Source: JBEVJC01 sp040510375
GTDB lineage: Bacteria; Bacteroidota; Bacteroidia; Chitinophagales; Chitinophagaceae
Assembly (NCBI GenBank): GCA_040510375.1
Contig: JBEVJC010000004.1
Coordinates: 36,696 to 100,695 of the forward strand
Direction: 5' to 3'
DNA length: 64,000 bases
Each line of letters starts with the position of its first letter. Within the stretch, counting starts at the first letter, position 1. The notes beneath the pieces were generated by a model. It was not told where the DNA came from, made no database searches, and saw only the letters and a list, made by a program, of their open reading frames with translations. Made by a program: the position numbers and the translations under genes. Positions 15,126 through 24,647 of this stretch are shown here, piece by piece.

Positions 15126-17741
15126 TTATTTTTTTTCCATCTCTGGTGTCTCATTCCTGAACACCACGGTATTGTCAAATACATCCACGAGCACCGGATG
15201 GGTCCGGTCAACATCACCCGCAAGGATCCTTTTACTCAGTTTATTCACAATCTCTTTCTGGATCAGCCTTTTCAGGGGCCGGGCACCCAGTTGCAGGTCA
15301 AAGCCCTGTTCGGCCAGGAACTCAAGTGCATAGTCACTGAACTCAAGCCTGATACCACTTTCTTCAACCAGTCGGGTAAGATTGTTCAGCTGGATCTTCA
15401 CGATGTTCCGGATCTCCTTCCTCAGTAATGGATGGAACATGATGATCTCATCTACCCTGTTCAGGAACTCGGGGCGGATGGTCTGTCTCAGCAGGTTCAT
15501 CACATCAATCCGGGCCCTGTCAGTTGCTTCTTCCAGATGCCGTTCATCAACTCCTTCATAGGCTTCCATGATCAGGTGGCTACCGATATTACTGGTCATG
15601 ATAATGATCGTGTTTTTGAAATTGACCACGCGACCTTTGTTATCGGTAAGGCGCCCATCGTCAAGCACCTGCAAAAGCACATTCCATACATCCGGATGGG
15701 CTTTCTCAATTTCATCGAGTAATACCACACTGTATGGCTTGCGGCGCACGGCTTCCGTGAGTTGTCCGCCTTCATCATACCCCACATAACCGGGAGGTGC
15801 ACCTACCAGGCGGCTCACTGTATGTTTCTCCTGGTATTCACTCATATCAATCCGGGTCATCATGGATTCATCATCAAACAGGTATTCTGCCAGTGCTTTT
15901 GCCAGTTCGGTCTTACCAACCCCGGTTGTACCAAGGAAGATAAAGGAACCAATAGGTTTTTTCGGATCCTGAAGTCCGGCCCTGCTTCTGCGGATTGCAT
16001 CAGAAACCGCTGTGATGGCTTCTTCCTGTCCAACCACGCGTTCGTGCAGATGACTTTCCAGGTTTAATAATTTTTCGCGGTCGCTTTGCAGCATCTTGCT
16101 TAGTGGGATTCCGGTCGACTTGGCCACGCTTTCAGCGATATCCTCTGCATCGACTTCTTCCTTCATGATCCTTGAGTTCTGGCTGATCGATGCCAGTTGT
16201 TCAGAGAGCTCGGCTGTTTTCTGTTCCTGTTCTTTTATTTTACCATAACGGATCTCGGCCACTTTACCATAGTCACCATTACGTTCGGCCTGCTCGGCTT
16301 CCAGCTTCAGTTTCTCCACAGCGGCTTTTGAGTCCTGCAGTTTTTCAACGATCTCTTTTTCTTCTTTCCATTTTGCACGGAAGGTATCCCGTTCAACCGC
16401 CAGGTTGGCGATCTCGGTATTCAGTGCATGGAGTTTGGCCGTATCATTTTCCCTTTTGATGGCTTCCCTTTCAATTTCCAGCTGACGGTACTGGCGCTCC
16501 AGCCGGTCAAGTTCTTCCGGCATTGAATTCATTTCAAGTCGCAGCTTGGCAGCACTTTCATCAATCAGGTCGATAGCTTTATCGGGCAGGAAACGATCGG
16601 TAATATACCGGCTCGACAATTCCACAGCTGCAATAATCGCTTCGTCCTTGATACGCACATGGTGATGCGTTTCATAACGGTCCTTCAGTCCCCGCAGGAT
16701 ACTGATCGCGTCTTCAATACTTGGTTCATCAATGATCACGCGCTGGAACCTTCTTTCAAGGGCTTTATCTTTTTCAAAAAATTTCTGGTATTCGCTGAGG
16801 GTAGTGGCACCTACGGCACGCAGCTCACCCCTTGCCAGTGCGGGTTTCAGGATATTTGCTGCATCCATTGCACCTTCACCGCCTCCGGCACCAACCAATG
16901 TATGGATCTCATCGATGAAAAGGATGATCTCTCCATCGCTGCCGGCTACTTCCTTCACAACCGACTTCAATCGTTCTTCAAATTCACCTTTATATTTTGC
17001 GCCAGCAATCAGCAATCCCATATCGAGTGCATAAATGATTTTTGATTTCAGGTTCTCCGGTACATCCCCGTTAACAATACGATGGGCAATACCTTCAGCA
17101 ATTGCAGTTTTACCCACACCCGGTTCACCAACCAGGATCGGATTATTCTTTGTCCTCCTGGAAAGGATATGTAAGGTGCGGCGAATTTCTTCATCGCGGC
17201 CAATCACCGGATCCAGTTTGCCTTCCCTCGCCAGTTCATTGAGGTTTTTCGCATATTTATTCAATGCATTGAATTCCTGCGATTGGGTTTGTGAAGTAAC
17301 GGAATCACCCTTCCGTAATTCACGGATGGCGGCGATAAGCCCTTTCTCTGTGAGACCGGCATCCTTCAGCAGTTTTGCCGTAGAATCGTTGCCCTGGACA
17401 ATGGCCAGCAGCAGGTGTTCGGGGGTAATGAATTCATCATTGAATTGTTTGAGTACCGCACCTGCACGAAGCACTACATTATTTGCTTCACGGCTTACCT
17501 GTTGGGCCGGATCACCGGAGGCCTTTGGCAAACGGGCAATCAGGTCCTCCAGACGAGTATCAACCAGGTTGACCGTAACATTATTCTTTTTAAGCAGGTA
17601 ATCAATGGGTGAGTCTTCCTGCTCAAGCAACGCTTTGAGGATATGTTCAGTCTCAATATTCGGAGACTGCGAATTAAAAGCAACCTGCTGCGCCTGCTGG
17701 AAGGCCTCGGCTGCTTTTATTGTAAAATTTCCTAAGTTCAT
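15126..17741 (-). CDS. clpB: ATP-dependent disaggregase ClpB
   Basis: The 871-residue Hsp100 chaperone resolubilises protein aggregates together with DnaK. It has an N-terminal Clp repeat domain (residues about 1-150), the first AAA+ module with Walker A GEPGVGKT at 205-212 and DEIHTLVGAG, the coiled-coil M domain (about 400-530), and a second AAA+ module with GTTGVGKTE near 607 and Walker B VVLLDEIEKAHPD. Absence of a ClpP-binding loop and presence of the long M domain identify ClpB rather than ClpA/C. Length is normal. It is monocistronic, with its own terminator; no CIRCE-like element was seen upstream. Confidence 0.97.
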   Translation of the reverse strand: MNLGNFTIKAAEAFQQAQQVAFNSQSPNIETEHILKALLEQEDSPIDYLLKKNNVTVNLVDTRLEDLIARLPKASGDPAQQVSREANNVVLRAGAVLKQFNDEFITPEHLLLAIVQGNDSTAKLLKDAGLTEKGLIAAIRELRKGDSVTSQTQSQEFNALNKYAKNLNELAREGKLDPVIGRDEEIRRTLHILSRRTKNNPILVGEPGVGKTAIAEGIAHRIVNGDVPENLKSKIIYALDMGLLIAGAKYKGEFEERLKSVVKEVAGSDGEIILFIDEIHTLVGAGGGEGAMDAANILKPALARGELRAVGATTLSEYQKFFEKDKALERRFQRVIIDEPSIEDAISILRGLKDRYETHHHVRIKDEAIIAAVELSSRYITDRFLPDKAIDLIDESAAKLRLEMNSMPEELDRLERQYRQLEIEREAIKRENDTAKLHALNTEIANLAVERDTFRAKWKEEKEIVEKLQDSKAAVEKLKLEAEQAERNGDYGKVAEIRYGKIKEQEQKTAELSEQLASISQNSRIMKEEVDAEDIAESVAKSTGIPLSKMLQSDREKLLNLESHLHERVVGQEEAITAVSDAIRRSRAGLQDPKKPIGSFIFLGTTGVGKTELAKALAEYLFDDESMMTRIDMSEYQEKHTVSRLVGAPPGYVGYDEGGQLTEAVRRKPYSVVLLDEIEKAHPDVWNVLLQVLDDGRLTDNKGRVVNFKNTIIIMTSNIGSHLIMEAYEGVDERHLEEATDRARIDVMNLLRQTIRPEFLNRVDEIIMFHPLLRKEIRNIVKIQLNNLTRLVEESGIRLEFSDYALEFLAEQGFDLQLGARPLKRLIQKEIVNKLSKRILAGDVDRTHPVLVDVFDNTVVFRNETPEMEKK

Positions 17742-17878
17742 ATCGATTTCTTTAAATGGTTCTTTTAAGATTCCACAAACCGGATGCCCGAAGCAGGATC
17801 ATCCGGTAACTGGTATGGTTTAACATATTTAACACCGGTCTGGTGCAAATGATAATCCAACCCTTAAATTGCGTTACT

Positions 17879-18943
17879 ATGTCATGTATAAGCCTTTCAA
17901 CCTGCCTAAAATGCCTTATCCTGTCGGCCGGACTGCTAGTCTTTCAGGGTGTCCGGGCCCAGGAGGGATTTACTGATCTGGACCAGCAACTGATCAGCCG
18001 TCAAAAGCAATTGAATAAAAACTATGTTGTCCAGGTCTGGAAGCAGGGAGATACCCTTATTTACCAGAAACTGGGGGGCGATCTTATTGCAAGAGCTGCG
18101 GTTCCGATGGAACATAGCAGCGTATGGCTGACCACTGCCCTTGTAATGATCCTGGTGGACGAAGGCAAAATTTCGCTGGATGACAAGATCACCCGATGGC
18201 TGCCCGAATTTGAAAAATATGGTAAGAATTATATTACGATTCGTCATTGCCTGACGCATATGACCGGTATTAAAGGCGACGGACCCGGCATCGGAAAACT
18301 GTTCCAGAAAAAGAAATTCAGTTCGCTGGAAGAAGTAGTGAATAGTTACGCAGCCCGTGAAATACAATCGAACCCCGGTACGGAATTCCGGTATAATAGT
18401 ATCGGTCCGGATATTGCCGGACGCGTGCTGGAAGTGGTGACAAAAAAACGGTTTGACCAACTGATCAAACAACGTTTGTTCACCTTCCTGAAAATGAGAA
18501 GCACCAGTTTCTCCAATGTAATGGGTGGTGCCGTCAGCCCATCAACCGGAGCTACTTCAAGTGCAGATGATTATACCAGGTTCCTGGTGATGCTCCTGAA
18601 TAAAGGCACCTATCATGGACGAAGGATCCTGAGTGAAGAATCGGTTCAGGAAATGCTGAAACAACAGGTGGATCCATCACTGATGAAAGACACACCAAAA
18701 GGCACTGAAGGCTTTTCTTATGCGTTGGGAAGCTGGCTGGTTAAAACGGGCACAGATGGTAAAAACGGAGGCACAGTATTTATAAATCCCGGGCTTCCCG
18801 GGGCCTGGCCAATGATCGACACCTGCCGGGGTTACTCATACCTGTACGTGGTTAAAGAACCATCTGAAGAAGAAAAAGGCGGGATCAATCTTGAACTGAA
18901 AGCGTTGGTGGACGGGCATTTCACAGGGAATTGCGGGGAGTAG
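17879..18943 (+). CDS. Beta-lactamase-fold protein with lost SxxK motif
   Basis: About 354 residues from the ATG at 17879 begin with a signal peptide (MSCISLSTCLKCLILSAGLL, ending RAQ). The rest aligns with class C beta-lactamase/serine hydrolase proteins: VMILVDEGKISLDDKITRWL, TIRHCLTHMTGI and FRYNSIGPDIAGRVLE are all recognisable. Where active members have Ser-x-x-Lys, here the sequence is HSSVW just before LTTALVM, so the catalytic lysine is absent; the YxN motif is also altered (YNS). It is therefore probably not a hydrolase but a secreted binding protein. A GTG at 17843 could extend the N-terminus by 12 residues, but this would spoil the signal peptide. Confidence 0.82.
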   Translation: MSCISLSTCLKCLILSAGLLVFQGVRAQEGFTDLDQQLISRQKQLNKNYVVQVWKQGDTLIYQKLGGDLIARAAVPMEHSSVWLTTALVMILVDEGKISLDDKITRWLPEFEKYGKNYITIRHCLTHMTGIKGDGPGIGKLFQKKKFSSLEEVVNSYAAREIQSNPGTEFRYNSIGPDIAGRVLEVVTKKRFDQLIKQRLFTFLKMRSTSFSNVMGGAVSPSTGATSSADDYTRFLVMLLNKGTYHGRRILSEESVQEMLKQQVDPSLMKDTPKGTEGFSYALGSWLVKTGTDGKNGGTVFINPGLPGAWPMIDTCRGYSYLYVVKEPSEEEKGGINLELKALVDGHFTGNCGE

Positions 18944-19024
18944 GAAACTGCAGCCGGGGCAAGCGATCAGCGGAGGTATTGTTTTGTTGATCTGATTTAT
19001 TGGCGTTCAGTGAACAGTATGTTA

Positions 19025-20929
19025 TCAATTTCCCTTCAGCAAAACAACCCTGTTGCGATCGGCTTTATATACCTTTTCCAATGTGGCCACAATATCCGGA
19101 TACCTAATCGCAGGAAAATCACCGCCTTTGTATTTCATGATCCGTTTATAGATCAACTGGTTTTTATCGAGCCTTACTTCAGTGGAATAAGTACAAATCT
19201 CGTCATCGATCTTAACAACGGGCGGCATCGACTCGATTGTATAATTACCCGGCAGGTTAATCACTGCCGAGTCCGTATCAATATAACCTTCACCCAGTCG
19301 CACCGCAAAACGACGCGTTTCATCCGGCAGTGGTCTCAGGTCTGAACGGGACATTATATTCGGATTAATGAATAACCGTTTACCGGTAATGGTAGCATAA
19401 TTCAAAATTTCCATTTCCAGTTTTTCATTCACCACCGGAACCTGGTTACGGATCTCACCGTAATCAAAATTTTTCACTTCATAGGTTGCGAAATCGAGTT
19501 TATCCTGCAGGTATTCTTTGACACGGTCGCGCGATAATGAACTCAACATCCGATGAAGCTCGTCCTGCTGAAGCCCGCTGTATTCGGTAATTGTATTCAC
19601 CTGCAACCTGCCGTCGGCTTCGAGGGAGGCTGTAATGTAGCGCTGCTGCGTGTTCTGGTGAATTGTGTAAACCGGTGTACGCACCAGTTTGCCTCCCTCG
19701 GGTGTAATGAGTAAGGTAAACCGGTTACTGGTAAAATCGCTGAGATAACCAGTACTATTGGTCTGACTGGTACATTCCAGCCAGGTACTGTCTTTATCAC
19801 CGGGCACACAAACAATCACATGGTTAAACTGCACCGTAGGAAATCGTTCATCCACATCGGCTTCATTTGCTCCTGCCCTGATCAGCGAATAATAAGCAGG
19901 AATGCCGGCTTCTTTTAACAGTGCCACCATATAATTGGACAATGCTTTACAATCGCCATACCCATTGGCAGCCACATAACTGGCGGGGAATGGCCGCCAC
20001 CCGCCGATACCAAGCTGTACACTTACATAACGAGTATTACGTTGCAGGTAGCTGTAAAGGCTGTCGATAAGTTGTTTGCGGTTACTGGTCCGGCCCATTA
20101 TATTTTTCACCTCCGACTTTACCTGCAGCGGAAGAACATCAAGTCCCTTGTTGAGTAAACCGATAAATTCTCCAAACTCCTGCCATCCTCCCATCCTGCC
20201 TTTAAAGTCTTCTATCTCGAATTCATCCGGACCCAGCAATACCCCCGGCGTTACCTGTCGCCATGCGGGCGACCTGTATTCACGCTGCAAACCAGCAAAT
20301 GCATGAAGTGACCAGGTGTAGTTTGTTTGTTTGGCTGTAGAGCTGATAACGGGTTCACCAGAATAATTGAACGATTTGTAACGAAGGGAATAACCAGCCG
20401 GGGTAGTCACCACAAAACGGCTGTTTTCAATTGCCATGGAAGCTCCCCATACCGGCAACCAGCCGGGAAGGAAGAAGGTACCCTGCTGTTCAATCCTGAT
20501 TTCATATTCCACAGTATATGGATAAACCCGGTGATGAAAATTATGATGTTTGACACGATCATCCACTGCAAGGTCATTTTGAGTAAAAATTGGTTTATCA
20601 CTAATATCATTCTTCCTGAGTGAACGGATCTTTTTTCCGGAAGCATCATATAAATAACCTTCAATCTTTTCAATCCGGGTGAATTTGTCGTACTGCAGTT
20701 CAAGGTCTGCAAAAACGGAACCCGCTTCATTCAGCACAGTCAGGATATAATGATGATCGATGATTACTTTGTCCAGGCTTTTGATGGTCACCTGTTTTTC
20801 ATCCAGCCTCATCACCGAGTTTGCGCTCTGCGTGAGTGAAGGCGTGAGGGAAAACATCGAAGGAGCCTGCGCAATCGTTGCGGTGCAGATCATCAGTGGT
20901 AACCAGCGAAGCAGGTTTGATACGGTCAT
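19025..20929 (-). CDS. DUF3857 protein with intact transglutaminase-like core
   Basis: The 634-residue exported protein (signal about residues 1-21) has a DUF3857 beta-rich domain (about 40-230) followed by a transglutaminase-like domain. The probable catalytic Cys327 lies in NGYGDCKALS and His370 in FNHVIVCV; the usual Asp position reads WLECT (Glu385). A beta-sandwich tail follows (to residue 634). Such proteins are common in Bacteroidota; substrates are unknown. The start overlaps the stop of the upstream paralogue by 4 bp (ATGA), so the two are translated as a coupled pair. Confidence 0.87.
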   Translation of the reverse strand: MTVSNLLRWLPLMICTATIAQAPSMFSLTPSLTQSANSVMRLDEKQVTIKSLDKVIIDHHYILTVLNEAGSVFADLELQYDKFTRIEKIEGYLYDASGKKIRSLRKNDISDKPIFTQNDLAVDDRVKHHNFHHRVYPYTVEYEIRIEQQGTFFLPGWLPVWGASMAIENSRFVVTTPAGYSLRYKSFNYSGEPVISSTAKQTNYTWSLHAFAGLQREYRSPAWRQVTPGVLLGPDEFEIEDFKGRMGGWQEFGEFIGLLNKGLDVLPLQVKSEVKNIMGRTSNRKQLIDSLYSYLQRNTRYVSVQLGIGGWRPFPASYVAANGYGDCKALSNYMVALLKEAGIPAYYSLIRAGANEADVDERFPTVQFNHVIVCVPGDKDSTWLECTSQTNSTGYLSDFTSNRFTLLITPEGGKLVRTPVYTIHQNTQQRYITASLEADGRLQVNTITEYSGLQQDELHRMLSSLSRDRVKEYLQDKLDFATYEVKNFDYGEIRNQVPVVNEKLEMEILNYATITGKRLFINPNIMSRSDLRPLPDETRRFAVRLGEGYIDTDSAVINLPGNYTIESMPPVVKIDDEICTYSTEVRLDKNQLIYKRIMKYKGGDFPAIRYPDIVATLEKVYKADRNRVVLLKGN

Positions 20930-22938
20930 GGTTTCTTCTTTTTGAAGACGATCTGTTCATTGTGTTTTCTGACCACAATGCTGAAAAACTCACGGAGGGA
21001 ATCATATTCTTCCGGATAAAAATAACAACGTTTCAGGATAAGTCTCGACCTCAGGGAAACGGATCCGTTTGAAGAAGTTATCAGGTATTCGAAACTGCCC
21101 TCGTTTTCCGGATTTAGTTTCATTTTTAGTTGCCTTGGTAACTCATCCACTTCGTAACCCTCCGGGATATCCAGCCGGAGCAGGTAGGTTTCATCAATCT
21201 GGTAAGGCATTTCAACCGGGTAATTCCTCACAGCCGATTTAAACGGGTTTTCCTTCATTCCTGCATTAAACATCGGGTTCAGGTATATTATATCACTTTC
21301 ATCCCCCTTCATTTCGAACTGGTATTTTACAACGAGCGGCACATCATAATCTGAAAGGGAATCGATTACCAGGTTACTGATGGAGACATCTTTCCCGAAT
21401 CCCTTCTGCAGATCGGTCAGGTATCCGTTATTGCCATTACGTATGATCTTTTCACGCAGTGCTATTGATTCATAATAACCGGAGCGTTCTTCACTGGTAC
21501 CACTGAGACTGCCATTTTCCTTTGCCTGGAGAAATACGGATGTCGATTTTTTTTCGAGCAGCATATCTGATGTGAGAAATAACGAATCAGCATTTTCACT
21601 AACCACCCTTGCATGTCCGTTATAAAGTTCCGGTTCGAGGCGGTTAAAACCGAGACGTGGGTTACTTGCATCCAGCAGCACCGTATCCCTGCCCACCAAT
21701 GCCCGGGCAATTATATAATTGAAGCGGCTGATAAGCGGATACTGGGCGTAAACCCAGCCATGGCTGCGGGTACTGAGCATTACAGGGTCGGCGATCAACC
21801 CGGCCTTGCGGAGCATTGCCACCAGCAGCATGTTGATCTCTGATTCCGATCCGGTTTTTGCCTTCAACACCTGCCGCATTGGCTTGCGGACATAAATCGA
21901 TGTATAGTTTTCATTGGTGATATTATCACGCACCCAGGTATAGATCTTCCTCGCTTTTTCGAGTGGCGTCCCATCGTTGCCACCGATATCACTGATAGTA
22001 TTGTTGAGCCAGCCGTTTTCCTTTTCAAGCTGTTGTCCGAATTCTTCGTAAGACAATAACTTCTTCATGGCATCGGGCCATGTGCCCATTACATTACGTG
22101 GGGTAAGCGGTTCCCGGTATTCTGCCAGCTGGAACTCGATCCTTGACACGTGATTACGCAGCGTGGAGGTAAAACGTTCTTCCTTCAGTGCCGGCACATC
22201 CTTCATTACCCAACGGTGATCAGAAACACCTGCGCTGAATGATTGCACCCTTGAATTGATATTGGAAGAATTATCATTTACACTAAATCCCACTACCCGG
22301 TCCTTCCGTTCATTCAGGAAAAACTTCTGGTAACCCTGGAACAGCCATACATAACTGAAGAACTGGGGTATGATTGCTTTGTAATCGCTCCATAACACCG
22401 GGTAATCTCCCTGGAAATTCCACGGCTGCAGGTTGAACAGGAAATCGGATACGAGTTTGTATTCATATTCTATAATACAACCTTCCCTGACAGCGGGAAA
22501 AGTAAATTTTTTTACAACCAGGTTTTTATTGATGCGGGTTTTAAACACACTTTCCTTAACATCAAGTTTTGTCTCTACTATTTTGCCATCTTCCAGGTTA
22601 TAGGTCACGGCCTTCAGTGATTCCAGCTGTTCTTCCATTCCATCGTCGGTATACAGGCTGATCTCCACATCGGCAATATCATATCCCTTCCGGTTGATGA
22701 TCCTTGCGCGGCGAAAAAATTTGTACTCGGTGGAAAACCAACCTTTGTCATTGCCGGTAAACTCGGATGAACCAATATCTGCCAGCACAATAGCTGAAGC
22801 GTTGGAGTCAATAGAATAAACGGCTGGCTCGAAATCAGCTTTACTCAGTTTCCCGAATTTGTACTTGTTTTTGTCCTGGGCATGGACCGGTCCGGCTGCC
22901 AGGAACAGCAGGATTAAGCAGGTTAGGCGAACATTCAT
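20926..22938 (-). CDS. DUF3857 protein with degenerate transglutaminase-like core
   Basis: The 670-residue exported protein (signal MNVRLTCLILLFLAAGPVHA) has the same order as its downstream neighbour: DUF3857, transglutaminase-like fold, beta-rich tail. Its core lacks catalytic residues: the Cys loop reads TGSESEIN (Glu365 where Cys is expected) and the His motif FNH is FNY (near residue 408), though LLDASNPR keeps an Asp. It should fold but not catalyse acyl transfer. Pairing with an intact paralogue suggests a heteromeric complex or shared substrate. It is first in the two-gene operon; divergent from queG, 95 bp away. Confidence 0.86.
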   Translation of the reverse strand: MNVRLTCLILLFLAAGPVHAQDKNKYKFGKLSKADFEPAVYSIDSNASAIVLADIGSSEFTGNDKGWFSTEYKFFRRARIINRKGYDIADVEISLYTDDGMEEQLESLKAVTYNLEDGKIVETKLDVKESVFKTRINKNLVVKKFTFPAVREGCIIEYEYKLVSDFLFNLQPWNFQGDYPVLWSDYKAIIPQFFSYVWLFQGYQKFFLNERKDRVVGFSVNDNSSNINSRVQSFSAGVSDHRWVMKDVPALKEERFTSTLRNHVSRIEFQLAEYREPLTPRNVMGTWPDAMKKLLSYEEFGQQLEKENGWLNNTISDIGGNDGTPLEKARKIYTWVRDNITNENYTSIYVRKPMRQVLKAKTGSESEINMLLVAMLRKAGLIADPVMLSTRSHGWVYAQYPLISRFNYIIARALVGRDTVLLDASNPRLGFNRLEPELYNGHARVVSENADSLFLTSDMLLEKKSTSVFLQAKENGSLSGTSEERSGYYESIALREKIIRNGNNGYLTDLQKGFGKDVSISNLVIDSLSDYDVPLVVKYQFEMKGDESDIIYLNPMFNAGMKENPFKSAVRNYPVEMPYQIDETYLLRLDIPEGYEVDELPRQLKMKLNPENEGSFEYLITSSNGSVSLRSRLILKRCYFYPEEYDSLREFFSIVVRKHNEQIVFKKKKP

Positions 22939-23008
22939 AGCGGACGTTTTGGTGGCATTGACTCACTCCACCGCAATTTTAGGTAAATTATCTGAAATCT
23001 GTCTAATG

Positions 23009-23016
23009 TATCTTTG
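23009..23016 (+). promoter_or_regulatory. -7 box TATCTTTG for queG
   Basis: A perfect TAnnTTTG match stands 17 bp before the queG ATG, so the leader would be about 10 nt. The -33 region is not clear. The same 8-mer precedes the RRM gene. Confidence 0.5.
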
Positions 23017-23033
23017 CGGATTATCCGCCAGTA

Positions 23034-23969
23034 ATGACTGATCAACGTGAACGAAATACCCGGTTTATCAAAAAAACAGCCAGTGAGCTGGGATTTGAGT
23101 ATTGTGGTATCGCGCGTGCCCAAAGGCTGGATGATGATGCTGCCAGGCTGGAGAACTGGCTGAAGCAGGGAATGCATGGGTCGATGGCCTATATGGAAAA
23201 CCATTTTGAACTGCGGGTCGATCCATCAAAACTGGTACCTGGTGCCCGTTCGGTAATAACAGTTCTGAAAAATTATTATCCTTCCCGGGAGCTGCCAGCG
23301 GAAGGATTAAAGGTTTCCAAGTATGCCCTGGGAAAAGATTACCATGAAGTGATCCGCGGGCAGATGAATGAATTCCTCCGCAGGATAAGGGCAGAGATCG
23401 GCGAGGTAAACGGAAGGGGTTTTGTGGATTCGGCACCGGTGATGGAACGCAGCTGGGCAAACCGGAGTGGCATTGGCTGGGTTGGTAAAAACGGGAATTT
23501 GATTACAAAAAATTCGGGCTCCTTCTTTTTTATTGCCACACTGATCACCGATCTTGATTTGTTATATGATGATCCCTTTGCCCGGGATTTCTGCGGTTCA
23601 TGTACCAAATGTATCGATGCCTGCCCTACCGAAGCCATCCTGCCCAACCGGGTGGTGAACGGCAGTAAATGCATTTCGTATTTTACAATTGAACTAAAGG
23701 ACCTGCTGATCCCCGATGAAATGAAGGGTAGGTTTGATAACTGGGCCTTTGGATGTGATACCTGCCAGGATGTTTGTCCCTGGAACCGATTCAGCAAACC
23801 GCATACGGAAGAATCATTCAACCCCCTTCCTGAATTACTCAACCTTTCCACACAGGAATGGGAGTTGATGAATGAAGAAAATTTTAAAAAAGTTTTTCGT
23901 GATTCCCCGATGCGCAGGACCAAGTGGAAAGGCCTGCAAAGGAATATCCGATTTTTGAAACAGGAATAG
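23034..23969 (+). CDS. queG: Epoxyqueuosine reductase QueG
   Basis: The 311-residue enzyme performs the last step of queuosine synthesis, reducing epoxyqueuosine in tRNA with cobalamin. The two 4Fe-4S motifs are clear: CGSCTKCIDACP (Cys187, 190, 193, 197) and CDTCQDVCPWN (Cys241, 244, 248). The N-terminal half carries the QueG/DUF1730 signature with VDSAPVMER, containing the probable catalytic Asp132, and RSGIGWVGKNGN. It lacks the C-terminal HEAT-repeat extension seen in some long QueG proteins; 311 residues is the usual short length. It has its own promoter. Confidence 0.95.
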   Translation: MTDQRERNTRFIKKTASELGFEYCGIARAQRLDDDAARLENWLKQGMHGSMAYMENHFELRVDPSKLVPGARSVITVLKNYYPSRELPAEGLKVSKYALGKDYHEVIRGQMNEFLRRIRAEIGEVNGRGFVDSAPVMERSWANRSGIGWVGKNGNLITKNSGSFFFIATLITDLDLLYDDPFARDFCGSCTKCIDACPTEAILPNRVVNGSKCISYFTIELKDLLIPDEMKGRFDNWAFGCDTCQDVCPWNRFSKPHTEESFNPLPELLNLSTQEWELMNEENFKKVFRDSPMRRTKWKGLQRNIRFLKQE

Positions 23970-24014
23970 TATTAAACTTCTTCAGGTTACACTATCAACT
24001 TTTATCGTACCATT

Positions 24015-24590
24015 TCACCAGGTTATTTCATAAAGCATTTTTAACATTATCCGCCGAAGATTGTAGTTGTATATGGACGTTGTGCGTTCGAATGCAGAGG
24101 GGCCGCTGCAATAAAGGCAGGTATAGCCATATCTTTCCACACTCACTTTTTTCAGGCTGTAGCCCAGGCTCAATGCAAGAGCCTGTTTTTTCTTCAGCAT
24201 CAGGTTATAACCAACACCAATATCCGAATACAAACCACCTGAGATATCATATATGTCCAGGTAAGAATCATCCGTTCCTTTCTTCGAACCATTGGGCAAT
24301 GAATAACCACCCTGTCCATAAATAAACAGATTGGGAACCTTCACCGGAAAAAAACGGAAATCGGCAAATACCGGATAGGATTCAAACTTATATTTGTCGT
24401 AACCGGCCCCAGCTCCGGCGTAAAAATTCCTGAACCGAAACCCGCCACCAGCCTGCAACACAAGCCCTGGCATTGATTCACCAAAAGCTTCACCGGCAGT
24501 TATATTTGTTTTCCATCCTGTTGGAGCGGGTGAAGACTGGGCTAGTCCAGCCAACGGACAGGCAATCAGGATAATGAGGATGAAACGCAT
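24015..24590 (-). CDS. Small outer-membrane-barrel-like protein
   Basis: The 191-residue protein has a signal peptide (MRFILIILIACPLAGLA) followed by alternating strands rich in Gly and aromatics (GLVLQAGGGFRFRNFYAGAG, LFIYGQGGYSLPNG, SLGYSLKKVSVERYG), the pattern of a small 8-strand outer-membrane barrel. It ends in Trp (MLYEITW), a typical outer-membrane C-terminal aromatic. Two cysteines (CLYC) sit in a probable surface loop near residue 157. It is the last gene of the minus-strand unit headed by the sigma gene at 28263, 57 bp after the LVIVD gene. No specific function known. Confidence 0.72.
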   Translation of the reverse strand: MRFILIILIACPLAGLAQSSPAPTGWKTNITAGEAFGESMPGLVLQAGGGFRFRNFYAGAGAGYDKYKFESYPVFADFRFFPVKVPNLFIYGQGGYSLPNGSKKGTDDSYLDIYDISGGLYSDIGVGYNLMLKKKQALALSLGYSLKKVSVERYGYTCLYCSGPSAFERTTSIYNYNLRRIMLKMLYEITW

Positions 24591-24647
24591 AGCTATGGTT
24601 TTGGTTAGATTGATATTTTGCTGGTCGGATGGCTACGTATCGTGTGA

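Noticed and set aside
24080..24100. GTTCGAATGC, resembling a tRNA T-loop
   Set aside because: No cloverleaf arms can be drawn around it and it lies within the small barrel gene.
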